A stretch of DNA of 64,000 nucleotides from Rhodopirellula bahusiensis (GTDB taxonomy: Bacteria; Planctomycetota; Planctomycetia; Pirellulales; Pirellulaceae), in the NCBI RefSeq assembly GCF_002727185.1, contig NZ_NIZW01000009.1:62001-126000 (forward strand). Reading direction: 5' to 3'. The number at the start of each line of letters is the position of its first letter. Positions within the stretch are counted from its first letter, which is position 1. Position numbers and translations under genes: made by a program. Shown here piece by piece: positions 16,593-26,342 of the stretch. The notes beneath the pieces were generated by a model. It was not told where the DNA came from. It did no database searches and worked only from the letters and a program-made list of their open reading frames with translations.

Positions 16593-18005
16593 ATGAAGAC
16601 TAAGAAAGACGCATCCAATCAAAACTGGTGGTGGATCGCCATCAACGGTGCATCCTGTGCAGCCTCTCCAGTGGACTCAAAGCATGTCCCTACGGTCGTT
16701 CCGACGCCAGCGCAATTGATCGGATACCGCACCCAATATGAGCAACTGGCGGCGCAACGCTTGATCTTGCAGGCACCGGAGGAAAAGGTCAAAAGATATC
16801 TGGAGTCGCTACCACGTCGCATTCAATCAGGTGAGGTTCAATACGTTCGCCCTGACGACCCAGAGCCACCGACCCACGGGCAAACCCAGTGGATTCTCTC
16901 AGGAGGATCAAGTGTCCAAAAGGATCTTCCACCGCAACTCCAGAACTCCACAACAACTCCGACGTTACTAAGTCTTATTCCGAGGGAATTCATTGAGCCA
17001 CTTAAGAAACTAGGGAACACGGACTGGCTGAACATTGTGACTGAGCCTCACGGCCACCGGCTAGAGCTTGACGAGAGCGTTTTGCGCACACTGGAGGAGC
17101 ATCCTCGCTTTTGCGATGTAATCTTGCGTCTGGCCGAGTCAATGCCAATGGAATTGCTTCAGCTCCTTGCACATTCAAAGATACTTGCGACCGGCCCAAA
17201 AATCGTGCAGCCGACGCCTGAGCAGTGCGAAGCGTTGGCTCATGTAGACCTCAACCTAGATTTTCGAGAATACGAACAGCCATTTCCAGCGTTCGTCGTT
17301 GAGTTGCCAATAGAGATTCAGCGTCAGTTGACGAGAGATTATTCTGTTCCCTGCCCACGTTTTGCGATCCCTTATCATGACAGGGCAAGTCACTTTTTAA
17401 CGGTGCTGTGCGATCACGGACGGAGAGAATCCAATGAAGGGATATGCACCGTTTTCTCAAAGCATTCGCTCGACGAAACGATGGAGTCCACGCTCCAGAA
17501 ACACTCGGGAGAAGCTGGCAGAGACTATGAGCAGGCGATAACGATTGAACGAATTGCATTGAACCTATCACTCCTCCTCACTCGCTACGGCTTCCAAGAG
17601 AACGGCCCGCTCGACAAAAAAGCCTTCTTGAAGCAATCGAGGTTGGCAAAAAGTAAGTCACAACGAAAGCAACAGCGGGCAAACCTGCTTCTAAATTCCA
17701 GCTTCCAATCGGTAGCACTCAGTCAGAATGTTCAGCTTGTGAACAAAGCCGAAACCACCGCACCAATTGTCGGGAGCGAAGGCTCGCTGAAGGCACCTCA
17801 TTGGAGGCGTGGTCACTTCCGCAGGGTACGAGTAGGTGCTGGCCGACTTGAGACACGACTTGTGTTCGTCAGGCCGTCATTCATCAACGCTCAAAACTTT
17901 GGGGGCGATTTCGCCGACACAGAGTACCGGATTCGGACTGACAAAGCTGTGCTGACAGATGCAAGTCACGACCATATCAGCATTTCAAATGAGGTTGAAG
18001 TATGA
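16593..18005 (+). CDS. Hypothetical protein, 470 residues, behind a structured leader
   Basis: Start ATG at 16593 with aggtgg six bases upstream; a GTG at 16584 is also in frame. No known domain recognised. The middle contains EYEQPFPAFVVELP and CPRFAIPYHD. The C-terminus has HWRRGHFRRVRVGAGRLETR and VFVRPSFIN, a motif set I have seen in phage and plasmid proteins of unknown role. The stop overlaps the next start by four bases, so the two are coupled. The complex leader suggests translational control. Confidence 0.75.
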   Translation: MKTKKDASNQNWWWIAINGASCAASPVDSKHVPTVVPTPAQLIGYRTQYEQLAAQRLILQAPEEKVKRYLESLPRRIQSGEVQYVRPDDPEPPTHGQTQWILSGGSSVQKDLPPQLQNSTTTPTLLSLIPREFIEPLKKLGNTDWLNIVTEPHGHRLELDESVLRTLEEHPRFCDVILRLAESMPMELLQLLAHSKILATGPKIVQPTPEQCEALAHVDLNLDFREYEQPFPAFVVELPIEIQRQLTRDYSVPCPRFAIPYHDRASHFLTVLCDHGRRESNEGICTVFSKHSLDETMESTLQKHSGEAGRDYEQAITIERIALNLSLLLTRYGFQENGPLDKKAFLKQSRLAKSKSQRKQQRANLLLNSSFQSVALSQNVQLVNKAETTAPIVGSEGSLKAPHWRRGHFRRVRVGAGRLETRLVFVRPSFINAQNFGGDFADTEYRIRTDKAVLTDASHDHISISNEVEV

Positions 18006-18463
18006 CGAGTCCAATTGAACAGGGTCTCGAAGCCGAAATGGAGTTGCGACGACGGCTGTTACGACACCTAATCGCAAACTGGGACGAAGCCCTCATCCAT
18101 ACGGCAACAGATGGATTCCAAGATTTACTTTTTGACGCTCACGATGGAATGCTGGAGGCTTTGCTTCAGCCACTTGTCGAATGGCCGGACTTCTGGCCGC
18201 AACGCATGGCGGCAGAAGTCTTGGGACTGGACCTCGATGAGGAATACGACACCCGAGAGCTGTTGGATCTGTTCGATAGGCGGACTGAAGTATCAGGCCC
18301 AGAGGCATCGTCGGAGTCAAGTTGGAAAGAAGCGGGATTTCGATTTACACCGATCTGTTTTGCTTCTTTTGTTCAGCGACTTCTGAACTCAACGACAACT
18401 ATTTCCAACGACGATTCCAACTTTTGTAATTCGCCAATCATGATCTCTTTCGCCTTCTCCTGA
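18002..18463 (+). CDS. Hypothetical protein, coupled to the preceding gene
   Basis: 153 residues, start overlapping the previous stop (atga, 18002-18005). Residues 1-105 are acidic and helical (LIANWDEALIHTATDGFQDL, WPDFWPQRMAAEVLGLDLDE). The last 30 codons run head-on into the macro-domain gene on the opposite strand and have no coding character of their own, so the original C-terminus may have been lost when the macro gene arrived. Confidence 0.6.
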   Translation: MTSPIEQGLEAEMELRRRLLRHLIANWDEALIHTATDGFQDLLFDAHDGMLEALLQPLVEWPDFWPQRMAAEVLGLDLDEEYDTRELLDLFDRRTEVSGPEASSESSWKEAGFRFTPICFASFVQRLLNSTTTISNDDSNFCNSPIMISFAFS

Positions 18464-18840
18464 TCGAAGCTACCTGAACCGGCTCCAATCAGCGGAAAGG
18501 CGATGGATTGGAAGCCGTTTTCTTCGGCGACCTTTGTTGCATTGCGAACAGAACTGCGAATCGACCGTTCTGACGCTCGCCAGAGCATATTGATCCCGGC
18601 GACATGGATGATTCCTTTGAACGGGAGCTTCGCTGCTGACGTGAGCACTGCTGATCCAAGGGGCATCGGGCCGTGTTTGGCGATTTCCTTGAATGGACCA
18701 GTGCCGCCACGTTTCTTGATCGCACCTGAGACACCTTGGGGAAGTAGCAGCCACCACGGGATGATGTTGCGATTCCAGGCATTGACGATCACATCAACGT
18801 CTTGGTCAAGCAGATCGCATTGAACAACGGTGCAATTCAT
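18373..18840 (-). CDS. Macro domain protein
   Basis: 155 residues from the ATG at 18840. Macro-domain features are [19 protein letters not shown] at the start, [20 protein letters not shown] in the middle and [16 protein letters not shown] near the end, which form the ADP-ribose pocket. Macro domains bind or hydrolyse ADP-ribose and its O-acetyl or terminal esters. The start overlaps the stop of the DinB gene (tcat, 18837-18840). The 3' end overlaps a plus-strand gene by 91 bases. Confidence 0.85.
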   Translation of the reverse strand: MNCTVVQCDLLDQDVDVIVNAWNRNIIPWWLLLPQGVSGAIKKRGGTGPFKEIAKHGPMPLGSAVLTSAAKLPFKGIIHVAGINMLWRASERSIRSSVRNATKVAEENGFQSIAFPLIGAGSGSFDQEKAKEIMIGELQKLESSLEIVVVEFRSR

Positions 18841-19316
18841 CGCTCGTCCCATACGCCCAAGCATCGACGTAGAAAAACAAGCTGCCCCAGATGATAAGCG
18901 TTATGGTCGGCAACGAGCAATGCCTCCCGCAAGATGGTTTGGCCGTCACCATGGCGGATAGGTGCAAAGAGATCCGTGTCTGGATTGGCAACCAGATCGA
19001 TCATTGCTTGCAAGTCATCACGAAAATGCTGCACGCTTTGATCCCACGATGCTGAATCGGATGGGGCGTCTTCCTTCGGCCAGTAACCGTCTGGGAATTC
19101 GGGTGAAACGTGATCTGAATTGCGACAGAATTCCAGAATGTCCCACTGACAAATTCGCATATGCTCCAGCAAACGCCATGGCGTGTGAGGAACGCCGTCA
19201 ACCTTTGCTCCTCGCAACTCTTCTGGCAGATCGGCAATTGCTTGCTCGAAATGAAGATGGGCACCGCCACCCTTGAGCAGATCAAGGACATGTTCTCGAA
19301 CAGATTGATCAGACAT
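18837..19316 (-). CDS. DinB family protein
   Basis: 159 residues. The four-helix DinB/YfiT fold is indicated by [19 protein letters not shown] near residue 45 and [19 protein letters not shown] near 135, which supply the three metal-binding histidines. Members are metal-dependent thiol-S-transferases or of unknown function. It sits in the minus-strand set metallo-hydrolase, DinB, macro with nine bases or an overlap between genes. A second DinB gene lies at 53.7 kb. Confidence 0.82.
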   Translation of the reverse strand: MSDQSVREHVLDLLKGGGAHLHFEQAIADLPEELRGAKVDGVPHTPWRLLEHMRICQWDILEFCRNSDHVSPEFPDGYWPKEDAPSDSASWDQSVQHFRDDLQAMIDLVANPDTDLFAPIRHGDGQTILREALLVADHNAYHLGQLVFLRRCLGVWDER

Positions 19317-19325
19317 CGTTTCTAC

Positions 19326-20135
19326 TCAAATCTCTTGGATCGCACGAATGTATCGGTCAGCCGACCGCTTCACCGCTGACTTGGCGTCAGTGCCGACCAC
19401 CTTACCCCACCAAGCTCCGTAGATGCGGTCGAACTCGAACGGCTCAATGGCATCAACGATCTGGCGAACGGTCGAGACCGGAAGGGGAATCAGGTTTGGA
19501 TAGGAGTACATGAAACTGACCCAACGACGGTCCTGAACGACTTGCAAGATATCGCCGCTCAGAATGACGCCTTTGTCGTCAGCGCCATCAGGCCAGTACA
19601 TCACGGTTCCGCCGTCGAAGTGACCTCCGCAGCGGATCAGGGTCAGACCAAAGCCGATCTCTTTGGTTTCACCTTTCCAGAATTCGATGGCCGGATCTGG
19701 CCGCATCACCCACTGACGGTCGGCGGCGTGAAGGTAGATCGGACAGTCAAAGGCTCGACTCCACTCCACCATGCTGGTGTAATAGTGAGGGTGACTGATG
19801 GCGATTGCTGAGATCCCGCCAATCCCCTGGATCATCTCGACTAAACTGTCGTCGATCAGGGCAATGCAGTCCCAGAGGACGTTTCCTTCCGGGTGCGTGA
19901 CAAGCAACGCACGTTGCCCGATGGCGAATGATGGCTCCATTCCAATCCCGTACAGACCGAGTTCTTCGAGCCTGACGACGCTTCGATTGGTCTGCCTCAA
20001 TCCGTCGAGAGTCGTCCACTGCTGGCCACTCCAATCGACGTACTGCCGTTCGTCAGTGCAAATATTGCATTCTTCGGGTGGTTGATCGGTCTTGGCGAAT
20101 TGAGTGGCACAGGTTGAACAAATGAAGTTTGGCAT
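19326..20135 (-). CDS. MBL-fold metallo-hydrolase with N-terminal zinc ribbon
   Basis: 269 residues. Cys pairs CSTC at residue 6 and CNIC at residue 23 form a zinc ribbon or rubredoxin-like knuckle. The rest resembles metallo-beta-lactamase folds (AIAISHPHYYTSMVEW, CGGHFDGGTVMYWP, GVILSGDILQVV), though the classical HxHxDH motif is reduced to SHPHYY. The substrate is unknown. It is the first gene of the leftward set with DinB and macro. Confidence 0.75.
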   Translation of the reverse strand: MPNFICSTCATQFAKTDQPPEECNICTDERQYVDWSGQQWTTLDGLRQTNRSVVRLEELGLYGIGMEPSFAIGQRALLVTHPEGNVLWDCIALIDDSLVEMIQGIGGISAIAISHPHYYTSMVEWSRAFDCPIYLHAADRQWVMRPDPAIEFWKGETKEIGFGLTLIRCGGHFDGGTVMYWPDGADDKGVILSGDILQVVQDRRWVSFMYSYPNLIPLPVSTVRQIVDAIEPFEFDRIYGAWWGKVVGTDAKSAVKRSADRYIRAIQEI

Positions 20136-20395
20136 GGCGACTCCTTCAGGACCAATTCTATGCGCCCCACGACGGACCCAGTAAAATGTACCGAGAAGCT
20201 TCGAAGACGATCAAAATCCGATAATAGATCATACGTCAACGTGCAAACACGCCCATACCTCCGAAGGATTTGCGCAAGCAGAAAGCCACGGTCAAACAGC
20301 GACCCCAAGAATGAGGTGAGGCTGCATTTAGGGTAGCTGCTGATCACCTCCTCGAACCGTAACCGATGTAGAAATCCTTCGACATGGAGCCATCA
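20136..20395. other. Divergent intergenic region
   Basis: About 260 bases between two divergently transcribed genes. No ORF of coding character and no clear hairpin. Promoters for both sides are expected here, but I cannot assign them. Confidence 0.4.
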
Positions 20396-20848
20396 ATGTC
20401 AGAGTCCACCGACGAGAAAATCGCCGACATCGAGCGTTACGTTAACGAGCGCCAGCTTGCGATTGCCGGGTTTCTTGCGAAAGAATTCGAAAACGATGGC
20501 AGCGAGAGCCCATTGAAGCAATCTGGGTACGCAATTCTGGCAATTGTCGTGCCTTACTTTGAGATGTACCAGCAGTTCAAGACTGCCACAGAAAGTGTAG
20601 GCGGAAAGAGTGGGAATATGTTTGACGAAGGATTCGAAGCTGTCGTCGCCAAGTTCATTCAGAACAGTCACCTTCTTGAGTTTCTGTTGGGGACTGGTGA
20701 TGCCGTGCTGGTTGAAGCAAGTCCGTATGACCGAATTTGGGGCATCGGATTGAAGGCCGATGATGAGAGGGCAAAAGATCCGGTAACTTGGCAAGGGCAG
20801 AACTTGCTTGGGTTTGCGTTGATGGATGTTCGTGAAGAGTTAGCTTAA
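20396..20848 (+). CDS. Chimeric protein: unknown N-terminus joined to a NADAR C-terminus
   Basis: 150 residues from the ATG at 20396 (ggag six bases upstream). Residues 1-78 (KIADIERYVNERQLAIAGFL, YAILAIVVPYFEMYQQF) match no nucleotide-sugar enzyme. From about residue 79 the sequence is the last half of a NADAR/YbiA domain: AKFIQNSHLLEFLLGTGD, LVEASPYDRIWGIGL, WQGQNLLGFALMDVREEL. NADAR proteins act on ADP-ribose-linked bases or riboflavin intermediates. The N-terminal half of the NADAR fold is missing, so enzymatic activity is doubtful. A deletion fusing two neighbours is the simplest origin. Confidence 0.75.
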   Translation: MSESTDEKIADIERYVNERQLAIAGFLAKEFENDGSESPLKQSGYAILAIVVPYFEMYQQFKTATESVGGKSGNMFDEGFEAVVAKFIQNSHLLEFLLGTGDAVLVEASPYDRIWGIGLKADDERAKDPVTWQGQNLLGFALMDVREELA

Positions 20849-20905
20849 TTGATCTTCAGCAATTTGATCTGCTGCCTCCGAAGCGAATTGGATAACTTTC
20901 CGATG

Positions 20906-21994
20906 CTACAGGTCGAATTGTGTTTCCCAAAATCGTTTTGATGCAAACTTTAGTTGGTGCCCATATTTTTCAGCGTACTGCTCAAAAAATCGGTCATCGA
21001 CTTCATGAGATCCGATTTGTCCTTCCGCAAACTCTGCAGCCTTGTTAACCGCACTAATGCAGAACGACACGGTTGGGTCTTCTCGATTCAACAATATTTC
21101 GCCATTCGAGTCGATCTCTAAGAAGTCTTCTTGCTCGGCCTCTCTGACGGAATCACCGGACGTGCGGTCTCCCCAAGAGTCAGGAACTCGGTATTCCCTA
21201 TTCGTAAGTTCGTGATAGGCTACTTCCCTAACGATCAATGGGAGTTTATTCAGACAAGACTTGGCCTCTTGGCATAATATTGCAAATGTGTCCCAATCGT
21301 CTGACTCTTCAATTTCGAATTCAGCGACTTCTTCCGCATCCTTGAGCTTCTTGACGGCTTCTAGCTGCCGCTTCAGATCATCAAGTTGATCATATGCCTG
21401 AGTAAGCTCGTTCACACCGTCTTCATACTGCGATTGAAGTTCTTCGTACCGAGCGGAATCGACCATTTTCGGATTTGGTAGTTCATCAAGAAGCATTGGG
21501 AGTTTTTCTATAAACTGGCGTTTCTTCGCTTCCCATCTTGCGGTTTTTTGTTCGAGACCCAACGTCACTACAAGTTCATCACGAATCTCGGACAAATCTG
21601 AGTTTTCTGCGATTCGTCTTCCTTGGACGCCGCTGAGGACCGCTTTCATGTCATGAAAATCGGATGGGGGAATCAAAATAGGTATGACGGCGTGAGCCAA
21701 GATCCAAGCCGCACCCAACTCGCAAAGACAAAACTGACTGGCGAAATAGTTAGGCGACAGCATCAGTATTACTACTTTGGGCGACTCAATTTCGGTGCGG
21801 ATGTAATCCTTGAAGTTCTTTCCCGATGGAATGCCCATTCCATCTAAGGAGCTACAGAAAATGCGGTCTGCTCTGAGTCCTAGTCCCGTTTCAAGCAAAT
21901 CAACGAAGGCATCGACCAACAGTTCGTCTGCTGCCGCATGGCTAACAAAGACTTCCTTTGTCGATGCTTTTATCTTTCTTGATGCTTTAGCCAT
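20906..21994 (-). CDS. TIR domain protein (putative NADase effector)
   Basis: 362 residues from the ATG at 21994; an in-frame ATG at 22018 would overlap the mrr gene by 17 bases. Residues 8-150 form a TIR domain (EVFVSHAAADELLVDAFVDL, VVILMLSPNYFASQFCLCEL with the expected catalytic Glu). A coiled coil follows near 190-230, then an acidic C-terminal region of unknown fold. TIR domains in prokaryotic defence degrade NAD+ or make signalling nucleotides. It is the last gene of the ten-gene minus-strand operon, where an abortive effector would fit. The C-terminal part may be the sensor. Confidence 0.85.
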   Translation of the reverse strand: MAKASRKIKASTKEVFVSHAAADELLVDAFVDLLETGLGLRADRIFCSSLDGMGIPSGKNFKDYIRTEIESPKVVILMLSPNYFASQFCLCELGAAWILAHAVIPILIPPSDFHDMKAVLSGVQGRRIAENSDLSEIRDELVVTLGLEQKTARWEAKKRQFIEKLPMLLDELPNPKMVDSARYEELQSQYEDGVNELTQAYDQLDDLKRQLEAVKKLKDAEEVAEFEIEESDDWDTFAILCQEAKSCLNKLPLIVREVAYHELTNREYRVPDSWGDRTSGDSVREAEQEDFLEIDSNGEILLNREDPTVSFCISAVNKAAEFAEGQIGSHEVDDRFFEQYAEKYGHQLKFASKRFWETQFDL

Positions 21995-22001
21995 CGTTTG
22001 T

Positions 22002-22937
22002 TTATCCCTCATCCTCATCGAAGAAGTCGTTTGAGACCTCTTTCAGTTCATAGATTTTCGTTTTGCTGATGCCAACATTATGTTCGATCATGAAATCTGC
22101 GAGCTTTGGGCCATCGATCAAGACAATCTTTTTCCCGACGATCCGATCAACAAACTCATTGGCATCTTTGCTGAACTGTGAGGTTGTGATGATCACCCCC
22201 TTGTTCGCCTGAACGAAATCCATACTCCCAACAAACTGCTGGACAATGGGCCTACCCACGCTTAGATCCGAATACCGTTTTGCTTGGATGCAGACAACAT
22301 CAAGTCCTAACTTGTCTTCTTTGATAATTCCGTCGATCCCGCCGTCGCCACTCTTGCCTGTTACAGAACCATCGCCTGTTACACCACCGTAGCCCATTGC
22401 TCTCAAAAGTAGCACGACAACACGCTCAAAAAACGCAGGGCTACAAGTCTTCAATTTGGTTAGAAGTTCTTCGGCAGTCGCCTTATGGAGTGCCTCAAAC
22501 GACGACTCGATGAGCTCCAGCGGAGTCTTTGTGTTTTCGGCTTCACCTTCGTCAGCATCATCTGAAGTATCCACTGTGTCATCATCTGATTTCTTGGCAC
22601 CGATGAATTTCAAGTACGAAGGAAACTGTTTCAAAACCTTACAGTTGATGATTGTGGGTTTTTGATTCAATATTCTAAGGCCAGCATCCGCTATGTTTAC
22701 CTTTCCTCGACTTGGATTGAGGATCAAGCCTGCGTTTTTCAAATGCGTCTTTGCCCAAGCGACTCTGTTTGTAAAGATCGCTTGCTGTCCGCTCGGGAGC
22801 AATTGATGGCGTTCTGCTTCTGAAAGTTTGAAATGAACGGCAAGTTGTTCCGTCAACTCTTTTGTTGTCCACGTTTTTTCATCGCTGAGAACTTGCATGA
22901 ACGGGAGCATGATCGATTGGAAATCTGGAATTGCCAT
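22002..22937 (-). CDS. mrr: Mrr-type restriction endonuclease
   Basis: 311 residues from the ATG at 22937 (ATG at 22952 also in frame). The N-terminal winged-helix Mrr_N region is recognisable by LLPSGQQAIFTNRVAWAKTH and LNPSRGKVNIADAG. An acidic linker (about 120-140) follows, then the PD-(D/E)xK nuclease core: FFERVVVLLLRAMGYGG, GDGGIDGIIKED and VVCIQAKRY. Mrr enzymes cut DNA carrying foreign modified bases. It lies between the large helicase and the TIR gene with gaps of a few bases. Confidence 0.88.
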   Translation of the reverse strand: MAIPDFQSIMLPFMQVLSDEKTWTTKELTEQLAVHFKLSEAERHQLLPSGQQAIFTNRVAWAKTHLKNAGLILNPSRGKVNIADAGLRILNQKPTIINCKVLKQFPSYLKFIGAKKSDDDTVDTSDDADEGEAENTKTPLELIESSFEALHKATAEELLTKLKTCSPAFFERVVVLLLRAMGYGGVTGDGSVTGKSGDGGIDGIIKEDKLGLDVVCIQAKRYSDLSVGRPIVQQFVGSMDFVQANKGVIITTSQFSKDANEFVDRIVGKKIVLIDGPKLADFMIEHNVGISKTKIYELKEVSNDFFDEDEG

Positions 22938-22967
22938 TACTTGAACCTGCATTCTCTTTGGACTTCA

Positions 22968-25900
22968 TTATTGATTCGGTACGACTTGAGCCTCATGCTC
23001 GGCTAAGTAGCTGATCGGACTCAAAACGATCATCAGCTTGTCACGAATCTCCGTGATGCGTGACTCGGATATATTTGTCAGTAGATGCTCAACAAGTTCA
23101 GCTTGGCGGGGTTGGCCAAAGGCAAGGCGGTAGAGGGCCAAGGTTTTTAGGAGTGTGGACAACTTGGCTCGGTCTCGACTGAACGGGTAGAAAGGAATGA
23201 TCCGCTCGATTTGGAAGTGATCGGCTTCCACATGCCAGAATGGAATCAACTCACATTTTCCTGTTTCCTTGCGCTCATGATCGTCCGCAAGTTCGAACAA
23301 CGCATCCCATACTCGAAAATCTTTCAGCAACCCTTCGGTCAAGAGGCCGCCGTATTTGGCGGCGATTTGCTGACGTATCACCAGTCCCTTGAAACGGTTG
23401 ATGCGACCCTCACGCTGCTCCAAGTCGATTGGGTTTGTTGGCAAATTCCAGTGAACGATCTTGCGGCAATAGGCGTGGAAGTCGAGTCCCTCCTGACCGA
23501 TTGAGGTCGTCGCCAACACGAATGGACGGAACGGCGAATTGAAGTTCTGGCGAATCCCCCTGATTCGCTTTTTCCCATCGTCTGTTTCGACCCTTTGGTT
23601 GCCCAGATCCACGGCATAGTGGCAACGCATGTTTCGACGCTTGCCATTGAGGAAGCTCTTGAGATCATCCACTTTGATCGAGGCGGTTCCAAGATTCATG
23701 GAATCAACAAGTCGGTGAAAAAGATCCCAGATTGTCGGGCAGTCTGCCTTCAGCACATGAAAGAACTCGTCCAAAACTGATTGCAGGCCACCATCCACGC
23801 AATATTCAAGGACTCGTCGCCAGTAGACCGCCCGGTTGGTACTCAATCGAACCGCTGCAATGGATTCGGGCTTGTTGAATAGACTCAGGAACTCGTTAGC
23901 GATGTCGAAAGCGAACAGCGTTCGGAAGTAGTATTCGTCTCCGAAGTTCCGGGACACGCCTCGCAGCGCCGTGATCGCTGGACTTGCAATCGCCATGTCC
24001 GCAAGCACCTGAGATAGATCGGATGGCAAAGGGCCAAGACCAGCTTCAAGCGGATTTTCAAAGCACTGTGTAAACTCCTCAAAGTGCTTTTCCTTGGAGC
24101 TACTTTCTTCCTTCTGCTGGCTGTCTTCTTTTTTCGAACCGAAGAACAATGAATCGTCGGTCTCGTAGACGCCCTTTAGCCACTCCTTGAGATCTTTATT
24201 GATCGACGGAGTTCGACGATCAAGCAATAGCGGAGCCGCCCAATACCATCGGTCAGATTCACCGGTCGTGTTCCCGAATCGCTTGAGTTCTGCATCCTCG
24301 ATCAACTGATCTATTTTGGCTGCGATCTCATTCCGAATTTCGTTCAGTGATCGGTTCTCAAGCAACTCCGCATCAGGATCAAACAAACCAGCCAAGGTTT
24401 GCGAGGGATAAAGCAATGCGAAGTTCGACAGGTTGTTCGCCGATTCGCCAGCATCGGATTTCTTCTGTGAGAATACCAATTGTGGAATCGGATGCCGTCG
24501 CTCATTCTTCGCATGGAAATATTTTCGGTCTCGTTGCTCTTGGGCGTCTATCGACTCTTCGTTACCGATAGTCCGCCTCTCGATCTCGTAGGAGATCAGC
24601 GACGACAGCATTCGGGGAACCATCAACCATGCGGAGAAAATAAGCGTCTTCGAGAACCCAACAGAATCAGCAAACACGCCTTCAAGCGGATAGCAAGGTA
24701 AGCTCGGTGGAACCCACAGCAATTGCTCACCATTCCTGCCGAGCACCTCCTCAAGTACCTGACTGAGTTTGGCATTGTTAGCGATGGAGCCGTTTCCGTT
24801 GAACTCCAATGCGTAGCGATTCACGTTCCGGTGATTGATCCATGCTGCGGGATTGGCTCGCAACTGAGTTCGAACCTCTGGCTCCTGCTTTCTCGCTCGA
24901 ATCTGATGCTTCAACTTGTAATCATCGAGAAAGGAGAGTGGGAACGGTGCTGATTTACAAAACTCGACCGGTGCATGTAGCGGCTGAATGGCTCGATCCT
25001 CTGTTTCGTTGAGGTAGCGGACGACATTATCGGTAGCAATGAAGTTCTGAATATCACCTGCCGAAACCTGCAAGGGATGCGACTGCCACTTGTCCACGGT
25101 CATCGCATTGAAGTCATCCGATACGCTGAGCCGTTCAGTTCGACATATCACTCGTCGCAGGACGTTCTGTACTGAGTCTCGGTGGCTCGTGTCGATCTCT
25201 CCTGTCTTGGCCCCCAATTCAAGCAACTGTTTGAACAACGCTTGTCGGTGTTCCTCGTAGTCATCCAAAGCAGTTTCATCGCCGTCGAACAAGAACCCAA
25301 GGATCGTGCGGAATTCCTTGTAGTGTTCTTCGCCGCTCTCCCAAGGAGAATCACCCGTGTAGGCTTTGAAGGGAGTCGCAGACAGCAAAAGAATCCGGGC
25401 TTCAGCTTTGCCAAAAATTCGCCGAGCGATATCGGCGGCGTCAGACTCACTTTCACGATTTACAAGCTCTTTGAATCGCTGGAACTCATCGAGAATGTAA
25501 ATGTCGGCATCGATGTAATCGACACAGACTTCGGACAAAGCGTCCTTCAGTTCTTGAACAAGATGATCAGAACCCTCACGGTACTGGCCCAAGTTCTTCA
25601 ATGTCAAAAGCTTGGAGAATTCAACAACGGCATCGTAAAGAGAAATGGATCTGAAGATGCCGAGATGCTCGAACAGCGGGCACTCGACATACTTCAACAC
25701 CCGATTCTTGATTGCTTTAAGAAAACGCTCGTGGCAACAAGGTCGGAGAGCGTAACCACACGGTTTGTCTCGTTCGGAATCAAGCTCATCAAACCAAACA
25801 CTAGCGGCTTTCTGGACACTTGCACGCAGCATTGCAGACAACGGTTTGCCACATTGACCGAGTTGATCGTCTTGCATCAAAAGAGAATACAAAATTCTCC

Positions 25901-26342
25901 GTTCGCCTTGCTGCCCCGTGCTGCTTCCTTTATTAAAGGACGTTCCCGGTGTCAGCGTGTTGAGTCGAAGAACGCCTTCTTCACCGCCTTCGGGCTCAAA
26001 TGCCAAGTAGGTTAGTCTGCTGGCGAAACGATCATGTGACCGCTGATCAGGGAAGATGTCCAACTTGCCAACATTTTCATGAGCGATGATCTGATTTGAG
26101 CAGATGTACGTCACCTTGAGTGGTGTGTCATCACCAGCCTCAATCTTCTCTTTGATTCGTTGAGCAATCACTCCCTTGGCAACGATGGTCTTTCCAAGGC
26201 CGACCTCATCAGCAACCAGCATCCGCTGCTGCCCGTTCTTGAAGAGATTGTCGTAGACAACTTTGACGGTGGCACGCTGAAAATCCTTCAATGAATCAAT
26301 ACTTCGTTTGACGAATTCGTCAGCAGGAGTCGGCGTGTTCAT
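22968..26342 (-). CDS. Large SF2 helicase of the DUF6361/PLD set
   Basis: 1,124 residues. Walker A ADEVGLGKT is at 44-52, the DEAH-type box reads YILDEFQRF near 280, motif III LLLSATPFKAYTG near 320, and the C-terminal helicase domain ends in TSIGQEGLDFH and DLEQREGRINRFKG near 990-1030. Between them is a long insertion without a known domain. The fold is that of SNF2/DISARM-like translocases. The start overlaps the stop of the PLD gene by four bases (atga), so helicase and PLD are coupled and probably act as a complex. Confidence 0.85.
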   Translation of the reverse strand: MNTPTPADEFVKRSIDSLKDFQRATVKVVYDNLFKNGQQRMLVADEVGLGKTIVAKGVIAQRIKEKIEAGDDTPLKVTYICSNQIIAHENVGKLDIFPDQRSHDRFASRLTYLAFEPEGGEEGVLRLNTLTPGTSFNKGSSTGQQGERRILYSLLMQDDQLGQCGKPLSAMLRASVQKAASVWFDELDSERDKPCGYALRPCCHERFLKAIKNRVLKYVECPLFEHLGIFRSISLYDAVVEFSKLLTLKNLGQYREGSDHLVQELKDALSEVCVDYIDADIYILDEFQRFKELVNRESESDAADIARRIFGKAEARILLLSATPFKAYTGDSPWESGEEHYKEFRTILGFLFDGDETALDDYEEHRQALFKQLLELGAKTGEIDTSHRDSVQNVLRRVICRTERLSVSDDFNAMTVDKWQSHPLQVSAGDIQNFIATDNVVRYLNETEDRAIQPLHAPVEFCKSAPFPLSFLDDYKLKHQIRARKQEPEVRTQLRANPAAWINHRNVNRYALEFNGNGSIANNAKLSQVLEEVLGRNGEQLLWVPPSLPCYPLEGVFADSVGFSKTLIFSAWLMVPRMLSSLISYEIERRTIGNEESIDAQEQRDRKYFHAKNERRHPIPQLVFSQKKSDAGESANNLSNFALLYPSQTLAGLFDPDAELLENRSLNEIRNEIAAKIDQLIEDAELKRFGNTTGESDRWYWAAPLLLDRRTPSINKDLKEWLKGVYETDDSLFFGSKKEDSQQKEESSSKEKHFEEFTQCFENPLEAGLGPLPSDLSQVLADMAIASPAITALRGVSRNFGDEYYFRTLFAFDIANEFLSLFNKPESIAAVRLSTNRAVYWRRVLEYCVDGGLQSVLDEFFHVLKADCPTIWDLFHRLVDSMNLGTASIKVDDLKSFLNGKRRNMRCHYAVDLGNQRVETDDGKKRIRGIRQNFNSPFRPFVLATTSIGQEGLDFHAYCRKIVHWNLPTNPIDLEQREGRINRFKGLVIRQQIAAKYGGLLTEGLLKDFRVWDALFELADDHERKETGKCELIPFWHVEADHFQIERIIPFYPFSRDRAKLSTLLKTLALYRLAFGQPRQAELVEHLLTNISESRITEIRDKLMIVLSPISYLAEHEAQVVPNQ

